Shown: one piece after another, positions 8,517 to 16,014 of the stretch
Layout: the number at the start of each line of letters is the position of its first letter
Numbering within the stretch: position 1 is the first letter of the stretch
NCBI GenBank assembly: GCA_964595075.1
Contig: CAZQNT010000007.1
Coordinates: 1-35,078 of the forward strand
From: JAHJFW01 sp964595075
GTDB taxonomy: Bacteria; Patescibacteriota; Patescibacteriia; 2-12-FULL-60-25
Reading direction: 5' to 3'
Length of the DNA: 35,078 nt
The notes under the pieces: model-generated
What the model saw: only the letters and a program-made list of their open reading frames with translations
Databases searched by the model: none
What the model was told of the DNA's origin: nothing
Made by a program: the position numbers and the translations under genes

Positions 8517-9789
8517 CGCGCGGCCGCTGGTCGATCCGATTCAAGGAGGAGTAAGCCGCGTGGCGCGCGGAATTGTTGATGCGTTCGTAAAACATCGCGA
8601 AGACGACGAGATCGTGCTTGCTACGACCGGCAACACAAATCCCGTAGGGGCGGGCTTGTCCCGCCCTCCCCTGTTCCCCCTCCCAGGATATGAAGGACGC
8701 TGGGGAGGGCGGGACAAGCCCGCCCCTACGCATATACACATCCGGATTCCTAACAAACTTTGGAGCGCGGCGTGCATGGCGGGATTAACGTCTTTTGACC
8801 GCGCCGTTGAAAAACGCGCTGGAAAAATCGATGCAATCTTCCTTCCGAACATCGGATTCGTTGGGCGTATCGCCATGCGCCCCTACGTCCTTTTGCTGCA
8901 CGATCTCTCGTTCTTAATCGAACCGCGATGGTTCTCACTCAAATCCCGGCTTTGGCATAAGGCGATACAAGCGAAACGATGCATCCAAAACGCAGCGCAT
9001 CTTCTCGCCGTATCGGAAACCACGAAACGGGATGCGATGCGGTTGCTCGATATTCCGGAGGAACGAATCACGGTGATCCCTGTTGGATTTACGTTGTCGG
9101 TAGTGGCGCATGGTAATGCGCCCTCTTTGGGGATCGGCGTATCACCATACGCCCCTACGCCAAATCGCTACTCGCTCGATCGGGGAGGGCGGGACAAGCC
9201 CGCCCCTACGCAGGGAGGGCGGGACAAGCCCGCCCCTACGCAGAACCGATACATACTTGCTCTCGGAGGAAAGGACCGGCGAAAAAATTCCATGACGGCA
9301 GTGCGCGCAATCGATACGCTGCGTCGCGAAAAAGATTTTTCTGATATTGAATTAATTCTCGTAGGGGCGGGCTTGTCCCGCCCTCCCCGTATTGAATTGT
9401 ATGGCGAACACCATGACACCGAGGGATGGCGGGACAAGCCCGCCCCTACATGGATCCATCACATTCAGCATCCCTACGACTCCGAACTCGCCTCCCTCTA
9501 CTCAAACGCATCCGTCTTCCTCTATCCTTCATGGTATGAAGGATACGGGCTTCCGCTCCACGAGGCAGCGGCGTTCGGGATTCCACGCGTCGCTTCAACC
9601 TCAGGCGCGTTGCCGGAGACGGCGCCGCACGGCACCATCTTTGCCGATCCTGCCAAGCCGCATCATTGGGTAGAGGCGATAAAAATCGCGCTTTCTTCGC
9701 CTAGACCGGACGCGATATCGTCCGATCCTGAAGCGTGGAATAAGGCAGCGGCAATTCTTTCAAAAACTCTTGACTTTATCGCCAAATAG
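8500..9789 (+). CDS. GT4-family glycosyltransferase with in-frame palindromic repeat insertions
   Basis: A second GT-B glycosyltransferase (429 residues). Family features include IDARPLVDPIQGGVSRVARG at the N-terminus, YVLLLHDLSFL, HLLAVSETTKRDAMRLLDIP, RYILALGGKDRRKN and E347-E355 (EGYGLPLHE). Compared with relatives, whose usual length is 340-380, it is longer because four stretches derive from dispersed repeats: residues about 49-77, 201-220, 228-247 and 288-317. They read as VGAGLSRPP (forward copies) and GGRDKPAPT (reverse copies). All fall in loops between recognisable GT blocks, and no frame is broken. ATG 8500 overlaps the previous gene by 17 bases, and no SD is seen. The catalytic blocks are intact, so activity is plausible, but this is untested. 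Confidence 0.88.
   Translation: MRFLIDARPLVDPIQGGVSRVARGIVDAFVKHREDDEIVLATTGNTNPVGAGLSRPPLFPLPGYEGRWGGRDKPAPTHIHIRIPNKLWSAACMAGLTSFDRAVEKRAGKIDAIFLPNIGFVGRIAMRPYVLLLHDLSFLIEPRWFSLKSRLWHKAIQAKRCIQNAAHLLAVSETTKRDAMRLLDIPEERITVIPVGFTLSVVAHGNAPSLGIGVSPYAPTPNRYSLDRGGRDKPAPTQGGRDKPAPTQNRYILALGGKDRRKNSMTAVRAIDTLRREKDFSDIELILVGAGLSRPPRIELYGEHHDTEGWRDKPAPTWIHHIQHPYDSELASLYSNASVFLYPSWYEGYGLPLHEAAAFGIPRVASTSGALPETAPHGTIFADPAKPHHWVEAIKIALSSPRPDAISSDPEAWNKAAAILSKTLDFIAK
8644..8729. repeat. Inverted pair of 28-bp palindromic repeats inside the GT gene (site 1)
   Basis: The forward arm 8644-8671 and reverse arm 8702-8729 are identical in inverse orientation, separated by 30 bases. Each arm carries the hairpin GGGCGGG-CTTGT-CCCGCCC, flanked by GTAGG on one side and TCCCC on the other. 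The total is 86 bp. Confidence 0.95.
9100..9158. repeat. Diverged inverted repeat pair inside the GT gene (site 2)
   Basis: The forward arm begins GTAGTGGCGCATGGTAATGC (9100-). The reverse arm 9136-9158 ends CCATACGCCCCTAC. The ends match the main repeat (GTAGGGGCG), but the hairpin core is a variant (GGCGTATCACCATACGCC). The pair again lies in inverted orientation and is read in frame. Confidence 0.7.
9182..9239. repeat. Tandem direct pair of the 28-bp repeat inside the GT gene (site 3)
   Basis: Two reverse-orientation copies stand head to tail: 9182-9209 and 9213-9239, with three bases between. Both are read as GGRDKPAPT. Confidence 0.95.
9361..9449. repeat. Inverted pair of 28-bp palindromic repeats inside the GT gene (site 4)
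   Basis: Forward arm 9361-9388 is an exact copy. Reverse arm 9422-9449 has small changes in its outer part (GAGGGATGGCGGG). The spacer is 33 bases and the total 89 bp. It falls just after the strand ELILVG, ahead of HPYDSELASLYSNAS. Confidence 0.95.
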
Positions 9790-9800
9790 GCGCATAGATT
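9770..9800 (+). promoter_or_regulatory. Possible promoter of the 9808 gene (leaderless)
   Basis: TTGACT (9770-9775), inside the end of the GT gene, and TAGATT (9795-9800), seven bases before ATG 9808. The 19-base spacer is long. Confidence 0.4.
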
Positions 9801-9807
9801 CACTCAT

Positions 9808-11949
9808 ATGAAACGACTTCTCATCACCATTTTCTCTGTTTTCGGCTTGCTGATTTCAGGGATCGTACCTGCTGTGGCAGCAACTCCGCTTACTTGGACC
9901 GATATCTCGAGCCAAGTTCAATATCGCACCAACCGACCGGTATGGGCGAGCGCCTATGCGGGCGGATATTACTATTTCACTGACGGCCAAGAGCTTTGGA
10001 GCGGCGGTCAGGTCTACCGAACCGACGGAACGAACGTGACGAACATTACGAACGAAGTTCGAATATCCGGAATCTCGCGTGTTGACGATATCGTAAGCGA
10101 CGGACAGAGCGTTCTGTTTGTCTACGGAACCTCCATTGGCAACGGCAATTCTTATTTCGGAATTGTTAAATATCAAAACGGATCGTATATAAATCAAACC
10201 ACAAACATTCGATCTGCTTTATATTCCTCAGAAGGAATCATTCAAATGGTCGGGAAAGACGGCCACTGGATGATCTCGACCACAAAGGGCAGAGTCTTGA
10301 CTTGGTACACGGATGCCGGCGTTAATTCCATTCCGACAGAACTCGTTTTGCCAAGTACGCTAAAATCCAACTTGAGCATTAAAGCGTCAACATACGGCGG
10401 ACTTCGCTATTGTCGCTTGAGCATTGAGGAGCCATCATGCAATTTCACCATCGTACCGATCAACGGAAACCAGTGGCTATTCGTGGCATCGCAATACAGC
10501 TATGGCTATTACGGAACATGGTCCCCTGTCGCTGCATACATCTATTCTAACGGATCCAGTTTTACCGACATCTCAAACGAAGTCGCCTCCGTAATCGGAG
10601 TCAATCCGGGATCCGTAAACAGCAACGGAAACGAGGTCATCATAATAAGCGAATCTTCGATTGGAATCGTTTCCGGTACGACGGTGCGAAAATATTCAAA
10701 TCAAACTCTAAAACCGAGCAAGGCAATTTGGACCGGTACTAATTGGTTTGTTATTGATAATGAAAAAAATATCCGTGTCTCGATTATCGACGGAAGCGTT
10801 GAATCTCTAGGAAAAACCGGCGACTACTTCGTTACATCCGCTTCAAACAATAACGGCACGATACTTCTCGGCGGTGCGGTTTCAAACAGCTATCAAAACG
10901 GCCCCTCATATCCTCTCAAGGCAAAACTCGTGAAGCTTACTCCGGCGTATATGGCGTCTGCGCCTACAAACGTTACTACCGGTTCCGGCGGCGGAGTATT
11001 CTATTCAAACAAAGGACCGAAACTCACTACGTACGGCAGCCCTGCCAGCTTCACAATCAAAAGCGGAAGTACCTTTAACTACGGCGCTGAAGCCACGGAC
11101 TATAATGGAATCGACAAAATCGACTTATACGTGAACGAGGCGAAAGTCAAAACGTGCAACGAGCCGACATGCAACTTCGCGTCCGTTTATTACAGCAACG
11201 GCAATGTAAACCGCGCTGTAAAATTCCGCGCAGTGGCAACCAACAGATACGGATACGGTACGGAATCCGCGGTCGAGACGCTCGTGGTGAATGGAACTTC
11301 GGTTTCCACGGCTTCATCCGTTTCTTCCAAATCCGTTCCTCCGGCGATCTGGGCGTGGACAATACCGGGCGGCGTCACAACGCTAAACGGCACCGCCTCA
11401 TACCACGTCGGGGCATGGGACAACGACGGGATTGCGCAGGTTGAAATCATGGTGAACGGGACGGTGCGACGCAACTGTTATTTCTCAAACGCGCAAGGCA
11501 ACGTTGAGTGCGGTCTTGACGTCTCTTCGGCGGACTATACGAACGGATCCAATATCACGCTTTCGGCGCGTGCCATCGACGCAAACGGCAATTCTTCGTG
11601 GAGCGACACGCGCTCGCTTCTTGTTCAAAACAGATCGTACAATCCAAGAAACACGACTTACTACGGGCCTGCGAATATTCCGGGGTGGATCCAAACAAAG
11701 TCGGATCACGATTCGGGATACACCGGAAATCAGTACATCACATTCACGGCAGAAGCAGGAGATGAAAACGGCGTGGCGCGAATAGACCTTCTCGTGAACG
11801 CACAGGTTGTTAATACGTGCTACTCCGCGACTTCTTGTTCATGGACAGGCGGACCGTACACGAATTCAACCGTGACCTACGGCGCGACGTTAACCGACAA
11901 TGGCGGCTACTCGCTCTGGACGGGATACAAAACGATATACAGATACTAA
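9808..11949 (+). CDS. Large secreted protein with three C-terminal Ig-like repeats
   Basis: This 713-residue protein has a clear signal peptide (LLITIFSVFGLLISG, then AVAATPLTW). Residues about 30-385 are rich in Gly, Ser, Tyr and Trp, with repeated short strands (YYYFTDGQELWSGGQVYRTDG, DDIVSDGQSVLFVYG), suggesting a beta-propeller-like or repeat fold. The C-terminal third holds three related units, each with a D.NGI..I/V.(L/I).VN motif and a short Cys pair: IDKIDLYVNEAKVKTC, IAQVEIMVNGTVRRNC and VARIDLLVNAQVVNTC. These look like Ig-like adhesion modules. No sortase motif or C-terminal membrane anchor is visible, so it may be released or held by another partner. It is probably a surface or host-contact protein, but no specific family is recognised. 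No SD is seen. Confidence 0.75.
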   Translation: MKRLLITIFSVFGLLISGIVPAVAATPLTWTDISSQVQYRTNRPVWASAYAGGYYYFTDGQELWSGGQVYRTDGTNVTNITNEVRISGISRVDDIVSDGQSVLFVYGTSIGNGNSYFGIVKYQNGSYINQTTNIRSALYSSEGIIQMVGKDGHWMISTTKGRVLTWYTDAGVNSIPTELVLPSTLKSNLSIKASTYGGLRYCRLSIEEPSCNFTIVPINGNQWLFVASQYSYGYYGTWSPVAAYIYSNGSSFTDISNEVASVIGVNPGSVNSNGNEVIIISESSIGIVSGTTVRKYSNQTLKPSKAIWTGTNWFVIDNEKNIRVSIIDGSVESLGKTGDYFVTSASNNNGTILLGGAVSNSYQNGPSYPLKAKLVKLTPAYMASAPTNVTTGSGGGVFYSNKGPKLTTYGSPASFTIKSGSTFNYGAEATDYNGIDKIDLYVNEAKVKTCNEPTCNFASVYYSNGNVNRAVKFRAVATNRYGYGTESAVETLVVNGTSVSTASSVSSKSVPPAIWAWTIPGGVTTLNGTASYHVGAWDNDGIAQVEIMVNGTVRRNCYFSNAQGNVECGLDVSSADYTNGSNITLSARAIDANGNSSWSDTRSLLVQNRSYNPRNTTYYGPANIPGWIQTKSDHDSGYTGNQYITFTAEAGDENGVARIDLLVNAQVVNTCYSATSCSWTGGPYTNSTVTYGATLTDNGGYSLWTGYKTIYRY

Positions 11950-11976
11950 AACTCCCTCATACAAAATACGGGGAGT

Positions 11977-12017
11977 AACCCCCCTCTAACTCCCCCTTAC
12001 TCTAAGGGGGAGGATTA
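11977..12017. repeat. C-rich palindromic repeat (second family), single copy
   Basis: AACCCCCCTCTAACTCCCCC is followed by TTACTCTAAGGGGGAGGATTA, forming the hairpin CTCCCCCTTA...TAAGGGGGAG. Related arms occur at 24619-24660 and 24701-24740. Confidence 0.75.
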
Positions 12018-12033
12018 GTAGGGTTCAACCACG

Positions 12034-12077
12034 CAAAAAAGAAATCAGCCCTGGTCGAGCGGGCTGATTTCTTTTTG
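12034..12077. terminator. Bidirectional terminator between convergent genes
   Basis: AAAAAAGAAATCAGCCC pairs with GGGCTGATTTCTTTTT around a nine-base loop. It has A/T runs on both sides, so it works in either direction. The TGA stop of the minus-strand gene (12045-12047) lies inside the stem. Confidence 0.85.
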
Positions 12078-12731
12078 TTCGGTGTAGTATTGAATTTCTT
12101 TTTCCAAAATTTCCATCGGCACTGTCTCTGCCGAGAAAATTATGCGATCTTCGAAGTGTTGAACTTTGGAAAAAACCTCGTCCTGCATCACAGGCGAAAA
12201 AGAAACCGCCAATTCGCGCAACACTCCCAATCGTTTTTTATATTCGTCGCGGATACCGTGTCGTTTCTTCACCGTCTCCACTATCTTTTCTCCGTCTGTT
12301 TTCCAAAAATCTTCGCGTACGTGCTTCCTTATTTCATTAACTTCCATACGCTCCTCCTCGCGAAGCGCCGTTTCAACATCTTCGTGCGCAAGCAATTCTT
12401 CCAGCGTCTTCGACTCACTCGCCTTTATAAATCTTCGAAGAAGCTGCGCCGTGGACGGACGTACGGCCGCCATGACGCTCGACCATTCTTTATCCGATCT
12501 TTCGCCGTTCAACGTTTCGACGACCGCTGTTCGCGCGGGCCATGTGTTCCAACCTAGTTTGATCGCCGCGCTCGCAAGCTCGCTTTTATCCAAAGTGTCT
12601 CCATCGTGATACTTCCTCGCCCAGCCGTCAGCCACGGCCCGCTCTTTCGCATCCGCATACGCAGCCGCGTCCACCAAAAAATCCACCACGCGCGGAACGT
12701 CGCTCAAATTCAAAAAAAACGTTTCTGTCAT
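12045..12731 (-). CDS. Soluble orphan protein (228 residues)
   Basis: No known family is recognised. The protein is mostly helical and strongly charged, without a signal peptide or membrane helix. The N-terminus reads MTETFFLNLSDVPRVVDFLV. The middle has LKLGWNTWPA-like and ASESKTLEELLAHEDVETAL stretches, and the C-terminal half is rich in Glu/Lys (EKIVETVKKRHGIRDEYKKR). It stands alone, convergent with the secreted protein gene, and shares a bidirectional terminator that overlaps its last codons. An extended -10 box (TGC-TATACT) lies seven bases upstream of the ATG, so it is predicted to be leaderless. Good coding structure and regulatory signals argue that it is real. Confidence 0.75.
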   Translation of the reverse strand: MTETFFLNLSDVPRVVDFLVDAAAYADAKERAVADGWARKYHDGDTLDKSELASAAIKLGWNTWPARTAVVETLNGERSDKEWSSVMAAVRPSTAQLLRRFIKASESKTLEELLAHEDVETALREEERMEVNEIRKHVREDFWKTDGEKIVETVKKRHGIRDEYKKRLGVLRELAVSFSPVMQDEVFSKVQHFEDRIIFSAETVPMEILEKEIQYYTEQKEISPLDQG

Positions 12732-12738
12732 GGAGACA

Positions 12739-12747
12739 AGTATAGCA
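12739..12747 (-). promoter_or_regulatory. Extended -10 promoter, leaderless
   Basis: On the minus strand TGC-TATACT ends at 12739, seven bases before the ATG at 12731. No convincing -35 is present. Confidence 0.6.
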
Positions 12748-12793
12748 CGATGCTAATTTGTCATCCCCGCGAAGGTTTCTGCATTTTTTCTAA

Positions 12794-12877
12794 TGTCATC
12801 CCAGCGGAGGCTGGGATCCAGTTTAAAGAGTGAATACTTCCCATCATCTCTGGATTCCTGCCTCCGCAGGAATGACA
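12794..12877. repeat. Inverted-arm repeat element (third family), intergenic
   Basis: Two 28-bp arms face each other: TGTCATCCCAGCGGAGGCTG... (12794-12821) and ...CCTCCGCAGGAATGACA (12850-12877), spacer 28. Each arm holds its own hairpin (TCCCAGC-GGAG-GCTGGGA and ATTCCTGC-CTCC-GCAGGAAT). A partial extra arm (TGTCATCCCCGCGAAGG) lies at about 12759-12775. Confidence 0.9.
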
Positions 12878-12918
12878 CGAAGAATAATCTAGCGATAGTA
12901 TGGGGGGCATTGCCACCC

Positions 12919-12947
12919 TTGCAAGAGATTCCATATTCCTATATAGT
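12919..12947 (+). promoter_or_regulatory. Promoter of rpsA-ftsH
   Basis: TTGCAA (12919-12924), 17-base spacer, TATAGT (12942-12947). The predicted leader is about 70 bases. No SD precedes the ATG at 13023. Confidence 0.65.
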
Positions 12948-13022
12948 GCCCACACCTAATTTAATCCTCCGACTCCCTACCTGGGACGGATCCTGGCGAA
13001 GGCCGGGTAATGTGCGAAACAT

Positions 13023-14141
13023 ATGAATTCAGCAACGAAAACGGCTGCCATCGAACAGGTAGCATCCGAAGAAATGAAGCGTTTGATAGACGACGGCGTG
13101 GGGGTTAATTTTCCTAAAAAAGGAGACGTTGTAAGCGGAACTGTCATCTCGGTCGGACGCAACGAAGTCCGCGTTGATATCGGAGGCATCGCCATAGGAC
13201 TCGTGCGCGGTCCGGAACTTGATCCTAACGCGCATCTCGCGGTTGGAGACGAAGTCGAGGCCACGGTTTTTGAACTTGAAAACGAATTCGGCGAACTCGA
13301 GCTTTCACTCAAAGGAGCTGGTCGCAAAAAGGCATGGGATAAACTTAAAGAAATGTTCGCTGCAGGAAACGTGGTTCCGGTTAAAATTTTGGATGCCAAC
13401 AAAGGCGGACTGCTCGTTCGTCTTGAGAGCGTGGTCGGATTCCTTCCCGTGTCGCAACTTTCTCCGGAAAATTATCCGCGCGTTTCAGGCGGCGAAAAAG
13501 CAAAAATCTTGGAAAAACTTCGCGAACTTATCGGTACGTCCGCAAACGTAAAAGTGATTGACGTAAACGAAGAAGAAGAGAAGTTGATCGTTTCCGAAAA
13601 AGCGGTTTGGGAAACGCAGCAGGAAGGCGTAATCGCTAAATTCAAAGTCGGAGACACCGTAGATGGAGAAGTCACGGCGGTAACGGATTTCGGCGCCTTC
13701 GTTCGCTTCGACACGAATCTTGAAGGACTCGTCCATATCTCGGAAATCGCATGGCAGCGCATCGATCATCCTCGCGACGTCTTGAAACAGGGCGACCATG
13801 TGCGCGCTGAAATCATCAACATCGAAGGATCGAAGATTTTCCTCTCGATGAAAAAACTTGTTCAGGATCCTTGGAAAGACGTTGGAATAAAATACAAGTT
13901 GGGACAAACTGTAAAAGGACGCGTTCTCAAAATCAATCCGTTCGGCTTGTTCGTGGAGCTTGATCCGGAAATCCATGGCCTCGCGCACATCAGCGAATTG
14001 GCCGCCAAGCCGGTCAAAGACGTGAACGAAGTGGCGCGCGTGGGAGATGAATTCGAATTCCGTATCGTTTCGCTTGAACCGGAGAATCACCGGCTTGGTT
14101 TGTCGCTGAAAAAGTCAAAAGAAGAAACTGAAAAAGTATGA
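13023..14141 (+). CDS. rpsA: Ribosomal protein S1-like protein with four S1 domains
   Basis: An RNA-binding protein of 372 residues that helps the 30S subunit bind mRNA. Four S1 (OB) domains are visible, starting near GDVVSGTVISVGRNEVRVDI (about 38), GNVVPVKILDANKGGLLVRL (about 120), GDTVDGEVTAVTDFGAFVRF (about 208) and GQTVKGRVLKINPFGLFVEL (about 292). Domains 3 and 4 are canonical (EGLVHISEIAW, HGLAHISELA). E. coli S1 has six domains; the short form is common outside Proteobacteria. The stop overlaps the ftsH start by four bases (ATGA), so translation is coupled. An S1 protein in a genome whose core genes lack SDs fits SD-independent initiation, but that link is inference. Confidence 0.92.
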   Translation: MNSATKTAAIEQVASEEMKRLIDDGVGVNFPKKGDVVSGTVISVGRNEVRVDIGGIAIGLVRGPELDPNAHLAVGDEVEATVFELENEFGELELSLKGAGRKKAWDKLKEMFAAGNVVPVKILDANKGGLLVRLESVVGFLPVSQLSPENYPRVSGGEKAKILEKLRELIGTSANVKVIDVNEEEEKLIVSEKAVWETQQEGVIAKFKVGDTVDGEVTAVTDFGAFVRFDTNLEGLVHISEIAWQRIDHPRDVLKQGDHVRAEIINIEGSKIFLSMKKLVQDPWKDVGIKYKLGQTVKGRVLKINPFGLFVELDPEIHGLAHISELAAKPVKDVNEVARVGDEFEFRIVSLEPENHRLGLSLKKSKEETEKV

Positions 14142-15973
14142 ACCAAACAGTCCGACACGTCCTTCTTTTTGTCGGCTCGCTTCTACTCGTCGGCGGCATC
14201 CTCGCGTTCGTAAACGTAGGGACTCCGAACAACATAAATCTTTCCACTTTCGCGCAAAATATCGAAGAAGGAAAGGTGAAATCCGTCGTGGTGCGCGGGA
14301 CGGAGATTGAGATCGTGCTGAGCGACGACACCAAGGCGACTGTAAAAAAAGAATCCGGAGAATCGCTTTCCGAGCTCTTGAAAAACTACGGCGTATCGCC
14401 GGAGAAAATTAGAGCGACTCAAGTTGAAGTGAAAGAAAGTTCCGGCGTTGGATATTGGGCGTCTGTCATACTTCCGAACGTAATCCCGTTCCTCCTTATC
14501 CTCGGCATAATGTGGTTCTTCCTTCGGCAGGCGCAAGGACAAAACAACAAAGCCCTGATGTTCGGCCAGTCCGGAGCGCGTGAAATGCAAAAGGATGATA
14601 AGGATAAGGTAATGTTTGCGAACGTCGCCGGCGCGCGCGAAGCGAAAGAAGAGCTTCTTGAAATCGTAGAATTTCTAAAAAGTCCGCAAAAATTCGTTGC
14701 CTTAGGCGCAAAAATTCCAAAAGGAGTTCTGCTCATGGGCGCGCCGGGAACTGGAAAAACTCTTTTGGCGAGAGCGGTTTCCGGCGAGGCCGGAGTCCCA
14801 TTCTTCCACATGAGCGGCTCGGAATTCGTGGAGATGTTCGTCGGAGTCGGCGCGTCTCGTGTACGCGATCTCTTTACGAAAGCAAAAAAGAGCGCGCCGT
14901 GCATCGTTTTCATCGATGAAATCGACGCGGTCGGCCGCCAGCGCGGGTCCGGACTCGGCGGCTCGCACGACGAACGCGAGCAAACGCTCAACCAAATCCT
15001 TGTGGAGATGGACGGTTTTGAACCGAATCTTGGAATTATCGTGATAGCCGCGACCAACCGCCCTGACGTGCTGGATCCGGCGCTGCTTCGACCCGGACGT
15101 TTTGACCGCCGCGTAATTTTGGATCTTCCGGATCTACCGGACCGCGAAGCTATACTTGGAATTCATGCAAAAAATAAGCCGCTTGCAGACGGGGTATCGC
15201 TTCGCAAGCTTGCGGAACGCACCCCTGGTTTCAGCGGTGCGGATCTTGCCAACTTGATGAACGAGGCGGCGATTCTTGCGGCGCGAAAAGATCAGACAAC
15301 GATCACGGAAAGCGATCTGTTGAACTCAATCGAAAAAGTCATGCTCGGCCCAGTACGCAGCAGCCACCTCATGAACGAAGAGGAGCGAAAGATCACCGCG
15401 ATTCATGAGATAGGTCACGCTATCGTAGCCCATCTTCAGGCGCACACGGATCCGGTACAAAAGATTTCCATCATCTCTCGAGGACGCGCCGCAGGATACA
15501 CCATCAAATTGCCTATCGAGGATAAAAAAATGCGACGCCGCGACGAATACGTTGAGGACATCGCCGTCATGCTCGGCGGTTATGCCGCGGAAAAGAAATT
15601 TTTCGGCGACATTACCACCGGCGCTTCGAGCGACATGAAGCACGCGACTCGTCTTGCGCGAGACATGGTCACCAAATGGGGAATGTCCGACGCTCTTGGC
15701 CCGCGCGTCTACGGCGAACAGGAAGAGATGATTTTCCTCGGACGCGAGATTCACGAAAACCGAGATTACTCCGAGGCGATAGCGGAAAAGATCGACAAAG
15801 AAATCGACACGCTCATATCAAACGGCCTCGCGACGGCGAACGAAATAATATCTTCAAACACGGAACGAATCGAAAAAGTCGCCGCAACGCTTATCGAAAA
15901 AGAAACGCTGGAAAGACAAGAATTCTACGACGTGGTGGGAGTGGCTCCCGCGAATCCGAAAAACGCGCTCTAA
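14138..15973 (+). CDS. ftsH: ATP-dependent zinc metalloprotease FtsH
   Basis: A membrane-anchored AAA+ protease that extracts and degrades membrane and some soluble proteins. Two N-terminal membrane helices (about residues 7-26 and 108-129) flank a small external domain. The AAA module has Walker A GAPGTGKT (201-208), Walker B CIVFIDEIDAVGR, the pore loop FVGVGASRVRDLF and the second region of homology ATNRPDVLDPALLRPGRFDRR. The zinc site is HEIGH (423-427), where most relatives have HEAGH. The length (611) is normal. It overlaps rpsA by four bases. Co-transcription with S1 is not the usual neighbourhood of ftsH. A terminator overlaps its stop codon. Confidence 0.97.
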   Translation: MNQTVRHVLLFVGSLLLVGGILAFVNVGTPNNINLSTFAQNIEEGKVKSVVVRGTEIEIVLSDDTKATVKKESGESLSELLKNYGVSPEKIRATQVEVKESSGVGYWASVILPNVIPFLLILGIMWFFLRQAQGQNNKALMFGQSGAREMQKDDKDKVMFANVAGAREAKEELLEIVEFLKSPQKFVALGAKIPKGVLLMGAPGTGKTLLARAVSGEAGVPFFHMSGSEFVEMFVGVGASRVRDLFTKAKKSAPCIVFIDEIDAVGRQRGSGLGGSHDEREQTLNQILVEMDGFEPNLGIIVIAATNRPDVLDPALLRPGRFDRRVILDLPDLPDREAILGIHAKNKPLADGVSLRKLAERTPGFSGADLANLMNEAAILAARKDQTTITESDLLNSIEKVMLGPVRSSHLMNEEERKITAIHEIGHAIVAHLQAHTDPVQKISIISRGRAAGYTIKLPIEDKKMRRRDEYVEDIAVMLGGYAAEKKFFGDITTGASSDMKHATRLARDMVTKWGMSDALGPRVYGEQEEMIFLGREIHENRDYSEAIAEKIDKEIDTLISNGLATANEIISSNTERIEKVAATLIEKETLERQEFYDVVGVAPANPKNAL

Positions 15974-15988
15974 AAAGGGAGCGTTTTT
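15959..15988 (+). terminator. Terminator of rpsA-ftsH
   Basis: AAAAACGC (15959-15966) pairs with GCGTTTTT (15981-15988) around a 14-base loop that contains the ftsH stop codon. Confidence 0.75.
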
Positions 15989-15997
15989 CATTAGATG

Positions 15998-16006
15998 TGC
16001 TATCAT
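15998..16006 (+). promoter_or_regulatory. Extended -10 promoter, leaderless
   Basis: TGC-TATCAT (15998-16006) lies eight bases before ATG 16015. No -35 of quality is present. Confidence 0.6.
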
Positions 16007-16014
16007 ATAGCAAT

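Noticed and set aside
9182..9239. Possible CRISPR array at the direct repeats in the GT gene
   Set aside because: Only two direct copies three bases apart, no spacers of even length, inside a coding frame, and no cas genes.
15676..16014. Upstream extension of the 16015 membrane protein frame into ftsH
   Set aside because: The extra 113 residues are very basic, lie within ftsH in another frame, and follow neither promoter nor SD; the extended -10 box points to ATG 16015.
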